A stretch of DNA of 64,000 bases from Hymenochaete sp. R1 (taxonomy: Eukaryota; Basidiomycota; Agaricomycetes; Hymenochaetales; Hymenochaetaceae): contig JAFREE010000023.1 of the NCBI GenBank assembly GCA_019400425.1, forward strand, positions 1-64,000. Direction: 5' to 3'. The position numbers and the translations under genes are program-made. The notes below the pieces were generated by a model. The model was not told the origin of the DNA, did not search any database, and saw only the letters and a program-made list of their open reading frames with translations. Numbering within the stretch: position 1 is the first letter of the stretch; each line of letters starts with the position of its first letter. Shown piece by piece: positions 36,216 through 48,662 of this stretch.

Positions 36216-37854
36216 ATGAGCGCAGAAACAGCCATCGCTCTCGGGGTCACAGGCCGAGTCTTTGCCAATGTCGCCTGTGCCAACAACCTTCGTGTTGGCG
36301 CTGCCCTAGTCGGCTTTTCCAATGGGTTCGTCCTACACCAGACCTGGACGAAAGAAACGATCTCGGACCCAGCCATTGCCCTGATCATCATCGTTGGATT
36401 TATCTTCGATCACTATTTCTTTGGAGGATTTGAAGGAACCATTACTCTCTTGCTTGGATGCGGTCTCGGTGTTGTCGCGTCAGAATTTGGACCGGACTTG
36501 TGGTATGAAGTGGTTGGGGAACAGTATACGCGCGAGCTGGAATCGTTGTTCCCTTTCCTCGGTGACGATGGAGCGTCGGACGTTGATTACCGAAGTGACG
36601 GGGGCTCGGCGGTGTCCAAAGCCTCCTCTCATCGTACCTCACGTTCTGGCCGCTCTGGCACGGGCACGTCCGTTACGGTCAGGCCCTCTCGGCCTCGCGT
36701 TCTGACACATCATCCGTCCAGTACATCGCGGTCCTCGAGAGTCACATTCGATGAGAGCTCTATTCTTCAATCACAAAGCAGTGACGGAGGTTACGGAACG
36801 GATGGTGGTGCCGAAACGAACGGCGTATCCGACGACAGGACCGATGGAATGTACATGGAGCCCTCAACGACAGGTTCGAGTCGGACTCGGGTGACCGTAC
36901 GGCCTCCGTCCATCCTGCGTAGGATGAGCAACCCAGGTCCTGGCACTACGGCGACTACACCGACGTCTGTCCCTTCCACAATCTCAAATCACACCCGTTT
37001 GACGAGCGAAAGCGAGATGACGCCTCGAGGGCAGTCTCGAACCCTGGAGAAGTTTTCCGAAGTCACACCATCTGAACCCATCATCGATCGCGAGCCCCTC
37101 CCGAATCCCTTCCCTGAGCCAGAGTATTCGAACTCTCGTGTACATTCCCCACAGATCGTCCCACCCTCCAATGCGACACCAGACTTGTCGTATGTGAGCA
37201 TGCCGGTCCCTGAACCAGCGCCGGTACATTATGAGAATGGATCCGCTCACTATCAGCCTTCGGAACCAGAACTGCATAATCCGTCGCTCCTCGAGCGAAT
37301 GATGAATGTACCAATCGTCGACCCACACTCTCGAGAACCATCTCCTCATTTACACCACCATGACCTGCTGCCGCAACAAGAGCTGAATATGCCTATGACA
37401 GACGCAGAGTCTATGAAATCACCGCACGTGGAAACTCCGCCACCTCCAATTGCCGACGCGTTCGTCCCAGAACCATACAGGATGGAGAATTACAGTACGT
37501 ATACTCTGCCGGACGCTTCGTGTTGTTTTGAGCTAATGTCTAATTTCAGATGATGCAGTGGTGGATGTAAGGAATGTGGATAGGGAAACCGCGCTTAACA
37601 GAATTGAGGAGGCATGGAGATCGGTAGAGAGTAGGCATCACCGGAGGTTGAATGTTCTCGTGAAGCACGATGACGAAATTATCTCGCATAAGGATTCCAA
37701 CTTCCATCTCATGAATGATCTCGAAAAGTGAGTCGGTTTTATTACGATTGGTGTATGGCTTCCTATGTTGCTAATGTCCACTTCTTCTAGCCTACGCTTC
37801 AATATGAAAATTCGTCCTGGGATCATCATCATCATGTCTCGCTCGCGCCGATGA
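36216..37854 (+). CDS. Membrane protein with C-terminal Smr-like fold, probable diverged tandem paralog (506 aa)
   Basis: Exons 36216-37494, 37550-37727 and 37791-37854 give 507 codons including the stop. The N-terminal 100 residues line up with the gene at 32060 over their length: both keep R-V/I-x-x-N near position 15, a G-x-V-x-H step, DPAIAL / EPLALV, a G-x-x-FD step and a closing hydrophobic segment (LLLGCGLGVVASEF versus LALGAVVGIVVSDT). A Ser/Pro-rich linker of about 320 residues follows. The last 75 residues have the Smr order of strands and helices (VVDVRN, ETALNRIEEAWRSVE, LNVLVK, NFHLMNDLENL, FNMKI, GIIIIM) but no LDxH or GKG motif. Homology is inferred by eye; the enzymatic motifs are absent. 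Confidence 0.75.
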
Positions 37855-38078
37855 GAATATATCTGTCGATTTCCCCTCCTATTTATTTGATTCATCCTAG
37901 GTAATAACCATCCAGATTGCATTTCACGGATCCTCATGCTTTGTTTTATTTGTTGTTTTCAACCTGTCGCATCTGTCATATATAGATTGTTATTGTCCTT
38001 TACATCAAAACAGAACGAGAAAAATGAAATGTTAGCGAACTACTATTTACTTTCTGTCCCTTCTCCTAAGTATGACAC

Positions 38079-41000
38079 TCATCTCACGGCAGCGAACCCT
38101 CCCGTTGAAATTGATTCAGGCAAGCTTCCCGCGCAACCCTCCGCCTCATCTGAATCATCTGTCAACGTGATCTCAATTTCACCTCCCAGTCTAAACGTAT
38201 CATAAAAATCAAAATGACATCTTGACTCCGCCGGTACGCCATTGACGGTGACGTTCTGCACGTATGCAGGCACACCCGAGGGGATGGTTTGTTGGACAGA
38301 GCTTGCATCAAAGTTGTGCACGATGACAGTTGTGCTTGTGTTCAAGAAGGTGTTGTGGATGGTGTATTTGGGGGTGAAAGGGGAGAGTATTAGAAGTTGG
38401 GAGGTGCTGGGAACTGAATGGGGAGCATTAGGATAAGAATTAAAGGCAACTTTGTGCTTTCGGAGATTGGTCATACCTGGGTACAGTCCAAGAAGATGGA
38501 AGATCAACAACGTCGCCATAGCCGCTTGGTCGTCATTCCCCGGCAACCCAGCAGGAGCTTCAAATACGGATATAGCTGAATTAAGAACAAGGTTGGAGCG
38601 GATTGTGAGACTCACTTATGTCAAAGTTCGAGAAGACAACGTTGCGGACTTGATCGACTGACTTAGCAGGCTTTCCTGCGTAGTGATAGCCTATGGGTGT
38701 TTGGAACGATGGTTCGTTTCCTGCTAAGAAATATCCTGCCTGCGAACACACTCAGGTGAAAGTCTTGTGTAATAAATGAGTCACCTCACATCAAAGAAGT
38801 GGTCTAGACGATTGACGAAGGTGTCCTTTCATATCGTGAATATTTGACGTCAAGGACGGTGTCTGATTCGGGGGTGACTCACATTGCCTCCCATTAAATC
38901 GATAAGATGCGCTGTGTCGTGTGGTGCAAAGAACGAATACTCCCAAGAAGACGACTCGTAGAACCCGTTCTCATTATCAGCGGTTAACGAGCATGGTCGA
39001 GACGTGTTCGTATCTTGAGGCGAGCAATCTATTGGGTTCAGGTGGACGAATGTGCCATTTGGGAGGCGCTTCTGCATGAAGCCTTTGAAACCATCGCTCG
39101 TTACACTTGGATCCCAAACGTTTCGATAAAACTTTGTGCACAAAGCTTATTTAGTTAAGGAACTGCGGGCAGGAATCGGGACGTCGGAACTTACCAGTGA
39201 TCGGTTCGTATACGTCTCGATGTCTTCGGTATTGTTGAGTAAGAGGGCCACTTGACGCACACCAAAGTCATTGAAGGCATACTACACGAACATAATGTCT
39301 TAAGTAGCTGTGATACGAGATGAGAGAGAAACGAAAGCTACTTCAAGTGTTCGACTTCCTTCACGAGTCTGTCGACCAGTGCTAGCGGGGTCGAATACAG
39401 CATAAGGGACGTATCCGAATTCCCTGTAGACGAGTATTCAGCTTATATGCTCAATTTCTAATAAGCTAAAGATATTACATACTTGAATACGTTTACTTGT
39501 CGACCGTGGATGTTCCACTCCGGAGGATTCACCTCAGCGTCCGTCTTCAATGCAGAATACAGCTCGTTAATGTCAACGCCGAGTTGCGATGCTTCGTTAT
39601 GGTAGGATATTGCGAATTGTGAGACAATGTTGTCACCGTCAGAGCCTACGAAAGAGGTGCATAAGAGATGCAAAGGTTTACTTGTGTGTATATAGTTAAT
39701 ACTCACCGCCTTGCGTGTACCCGGGAAGGTTATTGGAACGACACTCGGGCATCCATCCTGTTTTCCTCCAACCGTCAATATAGTTGTCGACAATCTCGGC
39801 AAAATCGGAGGGCGAATGCAGCGCCATTAGGGGGTAGAACGTGCGGAACTGGTGGAGATTTGAGATTCAAAGAACTTGCAGTTATAGTTTATGCCTACCG
39901 TGTCCCAGCTATTTGAAGCAATTTCCCGTCAGCTGGATTTTCTTTATAATAATCACAGACGAACCTGCAGTACAACGAGTCGAAGTAGGGAGATGTTGTA
40001 TTTGCGAATGCACCTTGCGTCTCTCCTGTCGCATTGTTCTTCAATCAAAGTCAACAGCAGACTCTCCTCTTCTCGGTAAGCGAGCTCACCGGTGTCAAGA
40101 AAGACCTATATAATGAAGAATAGAGCATTTCTGTCACATTCGGCGGCGTCCCAGCCAAGTCAATTTCAATCCTCTTTAGCTTATCCTGCCACAACGCCTT
40201 TGAACGATCAACGATCTCCTCGAATCCGGACGTGCCGACCTCGGACTCTGCATTGTCGCAAGCTTGGTCTGCCGAAACAAAAGAGACGCCGACGCGCATG
40301 AGCACTTCTTCTGTACCGTTTGCTAAGGAGAAGAGGGCGCCGGATTGGTAGGGTGCTCCTCCGATGAGGTCAATTGACAGGTTGAAGTGCGTTTGGCCGG
40401 GAGCTTTGGCATCAAGTCCGAAACTAATAAATATGAGATTTTGCTGGGCTATCATCAAACGTGTGACTCAACGTATCACCCGTCCATAATCCGTACTCGT
40501 CAAACGGTTGAGTCCCGTTGACGTTGACGTCGTAGCACGCGAAAGCCTGGTAATGGAAAGAAAGCGGACCGAAACTGACCGTCGAATCCGCATTGCACAG
40601 CATTATAATTAGAATGGCCAAGCCTCATGCACATCAAATCTATACCACAAAATCAAAAGAAGCTCACCTCGGTCCCCAAAATCCGCCAATCTTTATTCTC
40701 CCACTCTCAGGATCGATATCCATGTCTCCGCCTGCGAAACTCGCGGGGAGGTCGTTTGCGAGGTCGAGGACGAAGTACGGCTTGGTCCCGCTCGGAAAGG
40801 TGAAGCGCTCAAGGCCCGCTCGACGCGTCGAGGTGGCTTCCATCTTGATGTCGTTGTCGAGTGTCTGCGCGAAGTACCCGGGAGAAGCATCTGCAACAAC
40901 ATGTTTCAATTTTTGTTTTCGCATACGTTACCAGAATGCCCCAAAACAATTGCAACGCGGCTTCGCTCGAAGTAGCGGTGTGGGGCAGGGAAAGACCACG

Positions 41001-41658
41001 TACCGTCTGTATTATTCTTACGGAAACGCTCGCGCGCTGCCAGCGTCGTCGTACACGTAGCAAATCCTCCAGGGCACAGGAGAGGCATTATCTCAAAGTT
41101 GCCGTATGAGCCTATTTGCCGAATGACAGCTCAACACCAAAAATTCATAATAGGTCGCAATAGGATAGTTATGCACCCAAAGATGACCCTGTTCCACTGT
41201 CGTGCAGGGGACTTATGCCACGAATCTTCTGTGTTGGGTCAACAATGTAGCCCGCTGGCGCATACCCGGTGAGATCGGTTGAGAATTTGGCCTATTTGGT
41301 CATAAGTATCAGTCGGTTCGTATAGGGAAAGTACGTACCATGCCGAATGGGACCGATGCACCAGGGCTATAAAAAAGCTTCAGCCGTATCTCAAACTTTG
41401 TGAGAGAATTGATTCTCACCAAACATCACCATCGTTGTCTTTCATAAATGAACATCAACATCCACAATGCCATCGAGAGCACAACATCTCACCTGTGCCT
41501 ATGAACGGGTTCACAAATGCAGTGTAATCGACGTCCGTCGAGTTCGCTGCAGCAGCAATCGCAGCAGATATTCTTTCTTGTACTTCAGGGGAGGGCTGCG
41601 CGAGCGAAAGGAGACAAAAGCCGAGAGCGCATAGCAATACAGACCAGAATGGGGGCAT
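38079..41658 (-). CDS. Secreted GH92 alpha-1,2-mannosidase-like glycoside hydrolase
   Basis: The protein starts at ATG 41658 with a signal peptide (FWSVLLCALGFCLLSLAQP). The GH92 opening YTAFVNPFIGT is followed by family-typical blocks: VPFGMAKFSTDLTGY, ISPLHDSGTGSSLGSYG, NMLYSSLYRSFLTP-like sequence, WDTFRTFYPLMAL, WMPECRSNNLPGYTQGG and FYESSSWEYSFFAPHD. The C-terminal GLPGNDDQAAM carries the conserved acidic pair of the family. GH92 enzymes are calcium-dependent exo-mannosidases that trim alpha-mannose from N-glycans. Many introns interrupt the gene. The end is TGA at 38079-38081. Because it is secreted, it probably works on cell-wall or host glycoprotein mannans rather than in the Golgi; that is inference. 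Confidence 0.92.
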
Positions 41659-42308
41659 TTTTCAGCACTCGACAGAGAGTGAGCTGGCGCCTCATTGACT
41701 TCAAAGCGTCGTCGCCCTTTTATACCATTGAGGTCGCGAAAATTGGAATGGAAGTCAGAAGTCCAATGTTTGCAAATCCAAAAAGAACCGGAGAGCGTCG
41801 GTCTGAAGGACTTATCCCTTCAGTTGAAGAATTGCCTCTGGATAGAGAAGACCAAAGATAACCAAATTTGAAGCCAGGCGCACGCGGGTCGGTGGCTTTG
41901 AGGCTGGGAAGTCGACCCGCATGATCACCGAGAGAAGCTTCAAATACTGCATCATTGAAAAAGTTTATAATTATCGCCTTGCGGATCGCTGAGCGCCTAC
42001 GGAGCGCAGAAGGCTAAGTAAAGTACACGCGGGGATGGCAGCGGGGCGATAGCGCGGGTCAGGTGCTGGGCGACGACTCTCGCAACACGGCTGACACTGA
42101 CGTTGCAGGGCAAGGCGGGAACGAAGAAGACGAGGGAGAACGGCGTCCACGGGACCGGAAGCGCACGAAAAGGGGTCGTACTACTTGGTAGATGCGGGTT
42201 TGAATTGATGACGAGCACTAGTACTACGACTTCCTTGTCGCGGTGGTTTATTTTATGATACGATAGCATGAAGATAGGAAAGACTGTGCTGCTGGCAAAT
42301 GGCCGTGA
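41659..42308. other. Upstream region of the GH92 gene and 3' flank of PTH1
   Basis: Apart from the GH92 TATA box no feature is seen; no open frame here has family support. Confidence 0.5.
41717..41724 (-). promoter_or_regulatory. TATA box of the GH92 gene
   Basis: The minus strand reads TATAAAAG, 58 nt upstream of the ATG at 41658. Sequence and position are those of a standard TATA box. Confidence 0.65.
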
Positions 42309-43029
42309 TCAATTATATCTTCGAGGTACAAAAGGAGTTCGCTCTCGGAACTTGGCCCTTTCGAGGGCAGTTCGCTCTATCGCAGACCAAACTTCGTCGA
42401 TTCCTTCCCCGTTCTCGCTGAAATGTTCCTTTTCGTACGAACTTAACGCTCCCAGAACGTAGTCCCTCATGACGGCCCCAGAACCGATACCTACTTTTAG
42501 GCGGTAGTATTTCTCCTCGGGGATGGTCTTGCACAATGCATGGTTGATACTTCGGATACCTCCGTGGCCTTCTGGAGCTATGCTTTCTGTGAATTTTAAG
42601 TCGCCTGGGGCACGTTTGATGTCATCCTGGATAACCAGCATTCTGCGTGAGTCGACCACAGTGTGTCGAAGAGTCTTAGCTACCGATTGTCCTAGGATAT
42701 TCATCGCCGGCTCTTGGACCATGCATTTATATCATGATAATATTTAAAAGGGGTACGACCTGACTCACTGGGCTTGAAGAGCATAAGCTGGCAAGTCTCC
42801 CCATTGAGGGTCATCTTACATTCCGTTGCAAATCCATCAAATTCCCGAGAAGATTTGAATTTAAGACCAAGTCTGCTTGCGAGGGAATCAAGGATATAAT
42901 GACCTATACTGCGCCAAGGTAAGCCCACCCAAATAAGCTTTTGCTCAAAAGTTAAAGCAAGCACACGCACCTGTGCCTTGTCATAGGCAACCCAATATTC
43001 CCAACTCCCACAACCAGAAGTTGCGACAT
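42309..43029 (-). CDS. PTH1: Peptidyl-tRNA hydrolase, bacterial-type (200 aa)
   Basis: It releases peptides from prematurely dropped peptidyl-tRNA so that the tRNA can be reused; in fungi the Pth1 type is mitochondrial or cytosolic. Three exons (42971-43029, 42769-42908, 42309-42712) sum to 603 nt. The N-terminus reads QLLVVGVGNIGLPMTRHSIG, containing the conserved Asn and the catalytic His of the family (TRH). Next come KPKPAMNILGQSV, the LVIQDDIK acidic step (catalytic Asp), EGHGGIRSI and YRLKVGIG, all matching the family order. Length agrees with the usual ~200 residues. No clear mitochondrial presequence is present before the conserved core. Confidence 0.92.
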
Positions 43030-43671
43030 GGCGTCGAAACTGATTCTTACTTCTTGTCGCTCTTCCCACCAGATTCTCTTGGTATTTCTAACCGGTCCGT
43101 GTGTTGGAGGTAAGAAACAGAGGCGAACGGTCGGTAAGGATGGAAACTGAAGAGCGATGACTAACTCGCGTAGGCGATTGCTACATACATGTCGCCCAGG
43201 CTGATGGAAGCCCTTTCACTCATTCTTCGCCGTTTGCTCTCACCGAGCACCGTTTTCTTTTCCTTGTCGTAAAAAGCCTTACCGCTGAACGTTTCGTCGG
43301 GTCTGGGATCAAAAGCGCGATTGTTAAAAGATCGAGAGCTTTAGAACCGAAGACCTGTATTGGAACATTTTCACTCCTTACTACTCGTGAGTGCAATGTT
43401 ACTCTCCACCATCTTGCTTGCAATGCATTATAACCCAATCTTCGCTTAGAATCTATAAATATTGAGCAGAGTTGCCAGCCTCTGCATTTTTGTGGTCGAA
43501 CGGATTGATCTAAACGTGCGTGCATGCGACGACCGACGTCCGTGATTTGTTGGAGAAACATGCTGACCATTAGCCCATTTTCCCTATTTTGCTCCAACTT
43601 TCAGAACTGTACCGTGATTTCTCCACCCCCACTTCCAGGGCTCCCTCTTCCGCATCTTGTCTCTTACCATC
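43030..43671. other. Shared upstream region of PTH1 and the IZH3-like gene
   Basis: The two genes diverge across this 642-bp stretch. A 125-codon minus frame (43220-43597) shows no family feature and I do not call it. Confidence 0.5.
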
Positions 43672-45457
43672 ATGTCGGCTTCGTCGACCTCTATTTCTGA
43701 AGCGCAACCTGATAATGCCCAGCGGAGAAGGCGCATGTCGGCCCCAAAGCGTTCTCGGTCAGATTCGCAGGCGTGCCACTCCATCGCCTCCAATGTGCCG
43801 TCTCCAGTCTCACTTCTAGGTTCCCTCCGGATTCTGGTACTTTCGCATCTCAGTGAATTGGAAAAACGGATAACAGCGATCGAAATGCCATCTTCTGGGT
43901 CGCTGATGACAAAAGGAGAGGCGAAGGCTGAAGAGGCATTGGAGTGGACAGCCGATACTGTTGAAATGCTCAGGCGCATTCGTTCTGAAGTATCCTCCCA
44001 TCTTCCGGACCTCCCGTTCGATGCACACCACCTAGAAGACCTGCTTGCCAATCATTTCCATGATATTTCGTACCAAACGCTCTTGGACGACATTCGCTCG
44101 CATTTGCCGCAACTCCGCCGACCATCCATTTCCGATTTCAACTTGGCCGATATGCAAACTCGCTTCCAGGACGTCCGTTTGCAGATCCATGACTTGTCGG
44201 TCGACTTTAGCCAGCCATTCAATTATCTTCCTGTCCTGTCCCGACACTTGGACTCGCTGCACTCGCATTTATCGTCGCTGCACGCTTCGTCCGAATGTTC
44301 ATTACCCTCGTTGCCATCGACGGCGACACTTTCGCAGCTCCTTGACAAGCTGCTGTCTTCTGATATGGTCCCAACAATATTACACCGAGTCGATGGGAAT
44401 GAGAGCCCATTTGAAAGGGCCGCAAGAGATGCATCGAAAGCGCTGAAGAAATCGTTGAACGGCTCTCAGCTCGTGGAATACGTCGACCTTCCAGGAGACT
44501 GGAGGAACAACCCATTCGTTAACTCTGGGTACAGGTTCATTCCACTACATCGATGGCCCATCATACTTCTTTCTCTCTTTGCCCTCCACAACGAAACTCG
44601 TAAGTAATTGCGCCGAATTACTGCCTTCAGCAATTAACCTGAAAACCTCCAGTGAACATTCATACACACATGCTCCCGCTCTTGCATACAGCCCTACGAC
44701 ACTTTTCTCCATTCCACAATGGCGATAATCTTGTCGACAGGCCTGAAACGATTTATACTGCTTTCGCTATGTTGTGTCTCTTTAGCAGCGTGGTGTGGCA
44801 TACAATGTCTGGGTGCGCTCATCGCGTCAGTATGGAGCTATGTGCAAGAGTTGACTATGTTGGCATCGGATGGTATGCTTTCTTAAAGCTCTTTACCATA
44901 GTTTGCACTAATTTTTTCACCCTAGGCTCATTAGTGCGAGCGTAGGAAGTGTAGTATACTATGGCTTCTCGTGTCATCCTGATGCAACAAAGTTGTACTT
45001 GTCGCTTTGTTTGCTAACAGGCGTGACTGGAAGCATATTCCCATTCATGCCTTGGTTCAACTCTCGAAAGTACAAGGTATGCGTAACCCCATTTCTGTGA
45101 AGTATCATGAGCTAACAACCCATCCAGCCCGTCCGTGTCGCCTTCTTTCTCGGCATGGCATTCACCGGTCTCGCGCCACTTGCCCATTTATCTTACGACT
45201 TCAGCTTCTGGAGCATGCTCTCTTTCATCAGCCCCATCGCGCCGTCGTTCATCTCCTACATCATCGGCCTCGTCTTTTACGTTTCTCACATTCCCGAACG
45301 GTTTGTTTACAATGAACGCGTCGCACACTGGACGGATTGGCTCGGTGGGGGGTCGCACGCGATTTGGCACGCTTTTATCGTTCTTGCGATTTACCAACAT
45401 AAATCAGGGATGCGTGAGCTTCGCATGGGTGTTGATGGGTCTAGCTGTTTGGCGTGA
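43672..45457 (+). CDS. PAQR / IZH3-like seven-helix membrane protein with long N-terminal helical domain
   Basis: Exons 43672-44599, 44653-44872, 44926-45076 and 45128-45457 give one protein of about 540 residues. The first 270 residues are soluble and mostly helical (LEKRITAIEM, EDLLANHFHD, SRHLDSLHSHLSSLHAS). The hemolysin III / adiponectin-receptor-like domain follows: FVNSGYRFIPL before the first helix, HTHMLPLLHTAL, then SVVWHTMSGCAHR and the final GGGSHAIWHAFIVLAIYQH. The His residues of the last two motifs are the likely zinc ligands seen in adiponectin receptors. Yeast Izh3 has the same long N-terminal extension. Members act in zinc and sterol/ceramide homeostasis; the exact role here is inferred. 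Confidence 0.9.
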
Positions 45458-45950
45458 ATGTGCAGCTGAGTTCTTTCCCTTGGGATTTTGTAGATTTTAG
45501 AACTTTTGCATTTTTCTTCTCTAGAGCTTTCGTATGCTTTCTTAATGCATTTGTAAATCTTGATCGACATAGCTTGTTCAAGTTCCTATTTTATGTTACT
45601 TTGCATTATTGTCAGCCACTTGTTCCTTTTTGTACGATAGTAAGCTTATCATGATGTGCATTCTCGGGTGTGAATCCACAAGGACTTGCTTTGTCTGGCA
45701 AACACGCATATGCCGAGTCGCGTCGTACGTGGGCCTTGTCATTTGCCGCGACTGAGCTACACGTTTCATCAGGCTCAGATGACTTAACAATCGCCTTTCC
45801 CAGCTTACTTGCAAGACGCCGAGCGAGCTTTCTCCGGCGACCATGACCTCCACGTCTTCTTGATTTAAACCTGGTAGTCAAAGTCGATCACAAGCGTGAT
45901 TTCTAGTCAACTTCATTACATTGAGACGAACAACGGCCTGGACAGCGGAC
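45458..45950. other. Intergenic before the paraoxonase-like gene
   Basis: No supported gene. Minus-strand frames at 45596-45881 overlap each other and lack family features. Confidence 0.45.
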
Positions 45951-47652
45951 ATGGCGTTAAGCAGGCTACTCCTTACGATTGTCGTTGGCTTTGGGGCCAT
46001 CTTGGGCGGGCTCTATCAATTCAAGCTGAAGGAAAAGCTGAAGATTGGCGGTATTGGAAGAGTAGTTGAAAATGTGGGGAATGCGAGATGCAAGACGTAT
46101 CCAGATGTGCAGGCATGCGAAAGTGAGTGGGCCGATCGCTTCAGCCAGGCTTACACCGAATGACGAACGAAAGCCATACCGCAAGAACGGTTCTGACGAA
46201 TATGCCCTTTAGAAATCGTGCTTTATGAACCTACAGGAGCGCTGTACATGGCCTGCTCGACACAAGAAAGCCGCCCACACTGGCTTCCCAGCGTCGGCCG
46301 CCTCAACGCAACCGGAAAATCCTCAACCGACTACGTCGCTGTGTTCGACCCAGAGGCCGAGAAAATCACTCGTCTCAAGGTGCCTAGCTTCAAGTACCCT
46401 CGTGGGCTGTCCGTGCATGGTATGGACGTGGTCCAGTCAAAACAGTATCCTGAACAGCTGCTAATATACCTGATCAATCATCGCGAGCCTCTCGCTCCTG
46501 CGGACGCGCGAGACATTGGCGCGGACTCTGTCGTGGAGATATTCAGGACGAGTATCGGAAGTGAAGAGATGGAATATGTGACGACGTTCAAGGATCCGGT
46601 GATTGCGACACCTAATGATGTCGTTGCGGGAGACGAGGACTTGAGTTTTTACTTCACGAATGATCATGGGATCGTGAAATCCGGATGGGTGAGTACCGTT
46701 GACATCTACAAGCTATGAAAGTTTTTGCTCAGGACTAAGTTTGGTGTGTAGGTTAGGAAACTTCAGCTAAATATGTGGTTTGATTTGCCTTGGGGCAACG
46801 TTGGATACTGCGAGGCAACCGGGTGCAAAGCGGCAGTTGAGAACCTTGTGGGAGCTAACGGAATTACCAGAGACGCGACAGGGAAATTCTTCGTCGCAAG
46901 CTCTACGTCTGGTCGTATATTCGTGCTAGAAAAGCAAGAGGACAAGAGTTTGGTTCTGACAGACGAAATACCTTTAGGTAAAGACATAAGAGGACAGCAA
47001 AGCTCAGTACTGAGTAGATGCTTTTCAGATCGACCCGTTGACAACTTGGCTATTGATAACTCTGGGGCAGTCTGGGGTGCAGGTACGAGTCTACAACCAA
47101 CGGAATGTCTAGATCTTTCCAGGTTATGTATGGTTGACGTCGATCGTAACACTGACAGGCATTGTCCGCGGGCTCCACGTCCTCAATGTTCACTTCGAGA
47201 ATCCATCCATCAACACACCTTCGTCCGCTCTCCGAATTACGTTGAACGAAGGCGAGGGAAGCTACTTTGGAGAAAAATACAAAGTCGAAAAGGTGCGTAG
47301 CTCAGCCCTGGTCTATTCCCCTCGTCCTGTGGTGTCACAGTGTGTGGTGATTTGGAGCCGATCTGGTTTTGTGCTCACCGGTGGCTCCGTCAAAACCTGT
47401 TGTAATCCGGAATTCGGAATGCTGATGACTTTTGTGGGCGTCAGGTGTTCGAAGATGACGGATCGCTTGCGAGTGGCGCCACGTCAGCCGCTTACGATGC
47501 AACACGTAGAAAATTGTACCTGCATGGTTCGTCCTTTCTCCGCATTTTACGCATGAGTGCCAATGGCTTTCGGCTGACTCGATCCGAACTCTGACGCACG
47601 TATGCACATGCAGGCATAGCTTCGCCACATCTCACTGTATGTGATGTTTAGG
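45951..47652 (+). CDS. Paraoxonase / arylesterase-like beta-propeller protein
   Basis: The N-terminus is a single membrane anchor or uncleaved signal (LLLTIVVGFGAILGGLYQF). The body reads like the serum paraoxonase family: GALYMACST, FKYPRGLSVHGMDVV, LLIYLINHREP, VATPNDVV-like IATPNDVVAGDEDLSFYFTN, ENLVGANGITRD with SGRIFVLE, and DNLAIDNSGAVWGAG. These N/D-containing blade motifs hold the two calcium ions and shape the lactonase/esterase site in PON enzymes. Splice sites fit in phase, including a short intron (about 41 nt) near 47090-47130. The stop is TAG at 47650-47652. The substrate is unknown; lactones or aryl esters are the family precedent. Confidence 0.85.
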
Positions 47653-48662
47653 TCCGATGACTGACCACTTATAATGGAAAAGATATGCTTTTGATGGAAG
47701 AATGGAAATTTAGTTATTGGTTACTGAAAGCCAAGTCCTTTGAATCGATCTAGTGCAGTGCCAGTCCACCGGAGAATTCTACGAACGCTGGTTATGAACG
47801 TGACCAAAGCAACATGTGTCATTGCCAATCAATTTTATGCCTGCATAGTCAATCACGTTCAACTTGTTTAACGACAACGGAAGGACAAGCTTTTTTGCCT
47901 TCGGGCACAAACTCGGGCTCGGCCAGATGTCGATCCCGGTCAAGAGCCCGGTCAAAGTCCTAATTTAGAGCAGTGATCGCCGAATCGACACAGCCTCCCC
48001 GAACGAGAAAGATAGGCTTCTCAGGGTCACCACAACCGCGGCCCCGTCGCGTCGTCGAGAGTCTGGGGAAGAAGATCTCGATCCAAAACATATACCGCAC
48101 TTGCCCTCTTTTGCTTATCATCAGCTGGATGTTCACCATGCTGGCGCAATATGTCTGTCTAACACTTTTCAGAGCTTGCTCTCGGGCAGCAGTGTTTTTT
48201 TCTGACATTCGCTGCCTCCGCAGCCACAACTTTATAGCACATCAAAAGTCAAAAGCTTGTCTCAGGGACTCAGGAGAGCTACTAGAACAAATCTGTATCC
48301 GGACGTTCTACGTTGGAAGGAGGAAGATAGAATTACGTCTCGCAGTCCGGTCAGGCCGCTGGTCCCGCCTGCGCGCATTCTGCGCTCTCCGGAACGAAGT
48401 GATTATCCACTACTGATTGCATGCTTCTCGCCGTACCAATCATGGCGACTTCCGGTCTAGATATGGTGCTCCAGCTTTCCATGGATGTTCTGTGTCGAAC
48501 CTGAGAGATGACCGTGAGATGAGATCGTTGATCACCAGCTCTGAAGCTTTTATAACTGTGTACTGAAACGTCCTAGGCACCTTGGAGAACTTGTCTAATT
48601 ATCCCCCTTCTTCAGCAGCGTAGTCGACCACTCCCTTCGACATTAGCAGTTCACCGTCAATT
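47653..48662. other. 1 kb intergenic stretch before the A-T-R reductase
   Basis: No supported gene on either strand. A TTTATAAC motif near 48549 lies about 110 nt before the start of the next gene and could act as its TATA element. Confidence 0.45.

Noticed and set aside
43220..43597. 125-codon minus-strand frame upstream of PTH1
   Set aside because: It lies in the divergent promoter region, lacks motifs and would overlap likely 5' UTRs.
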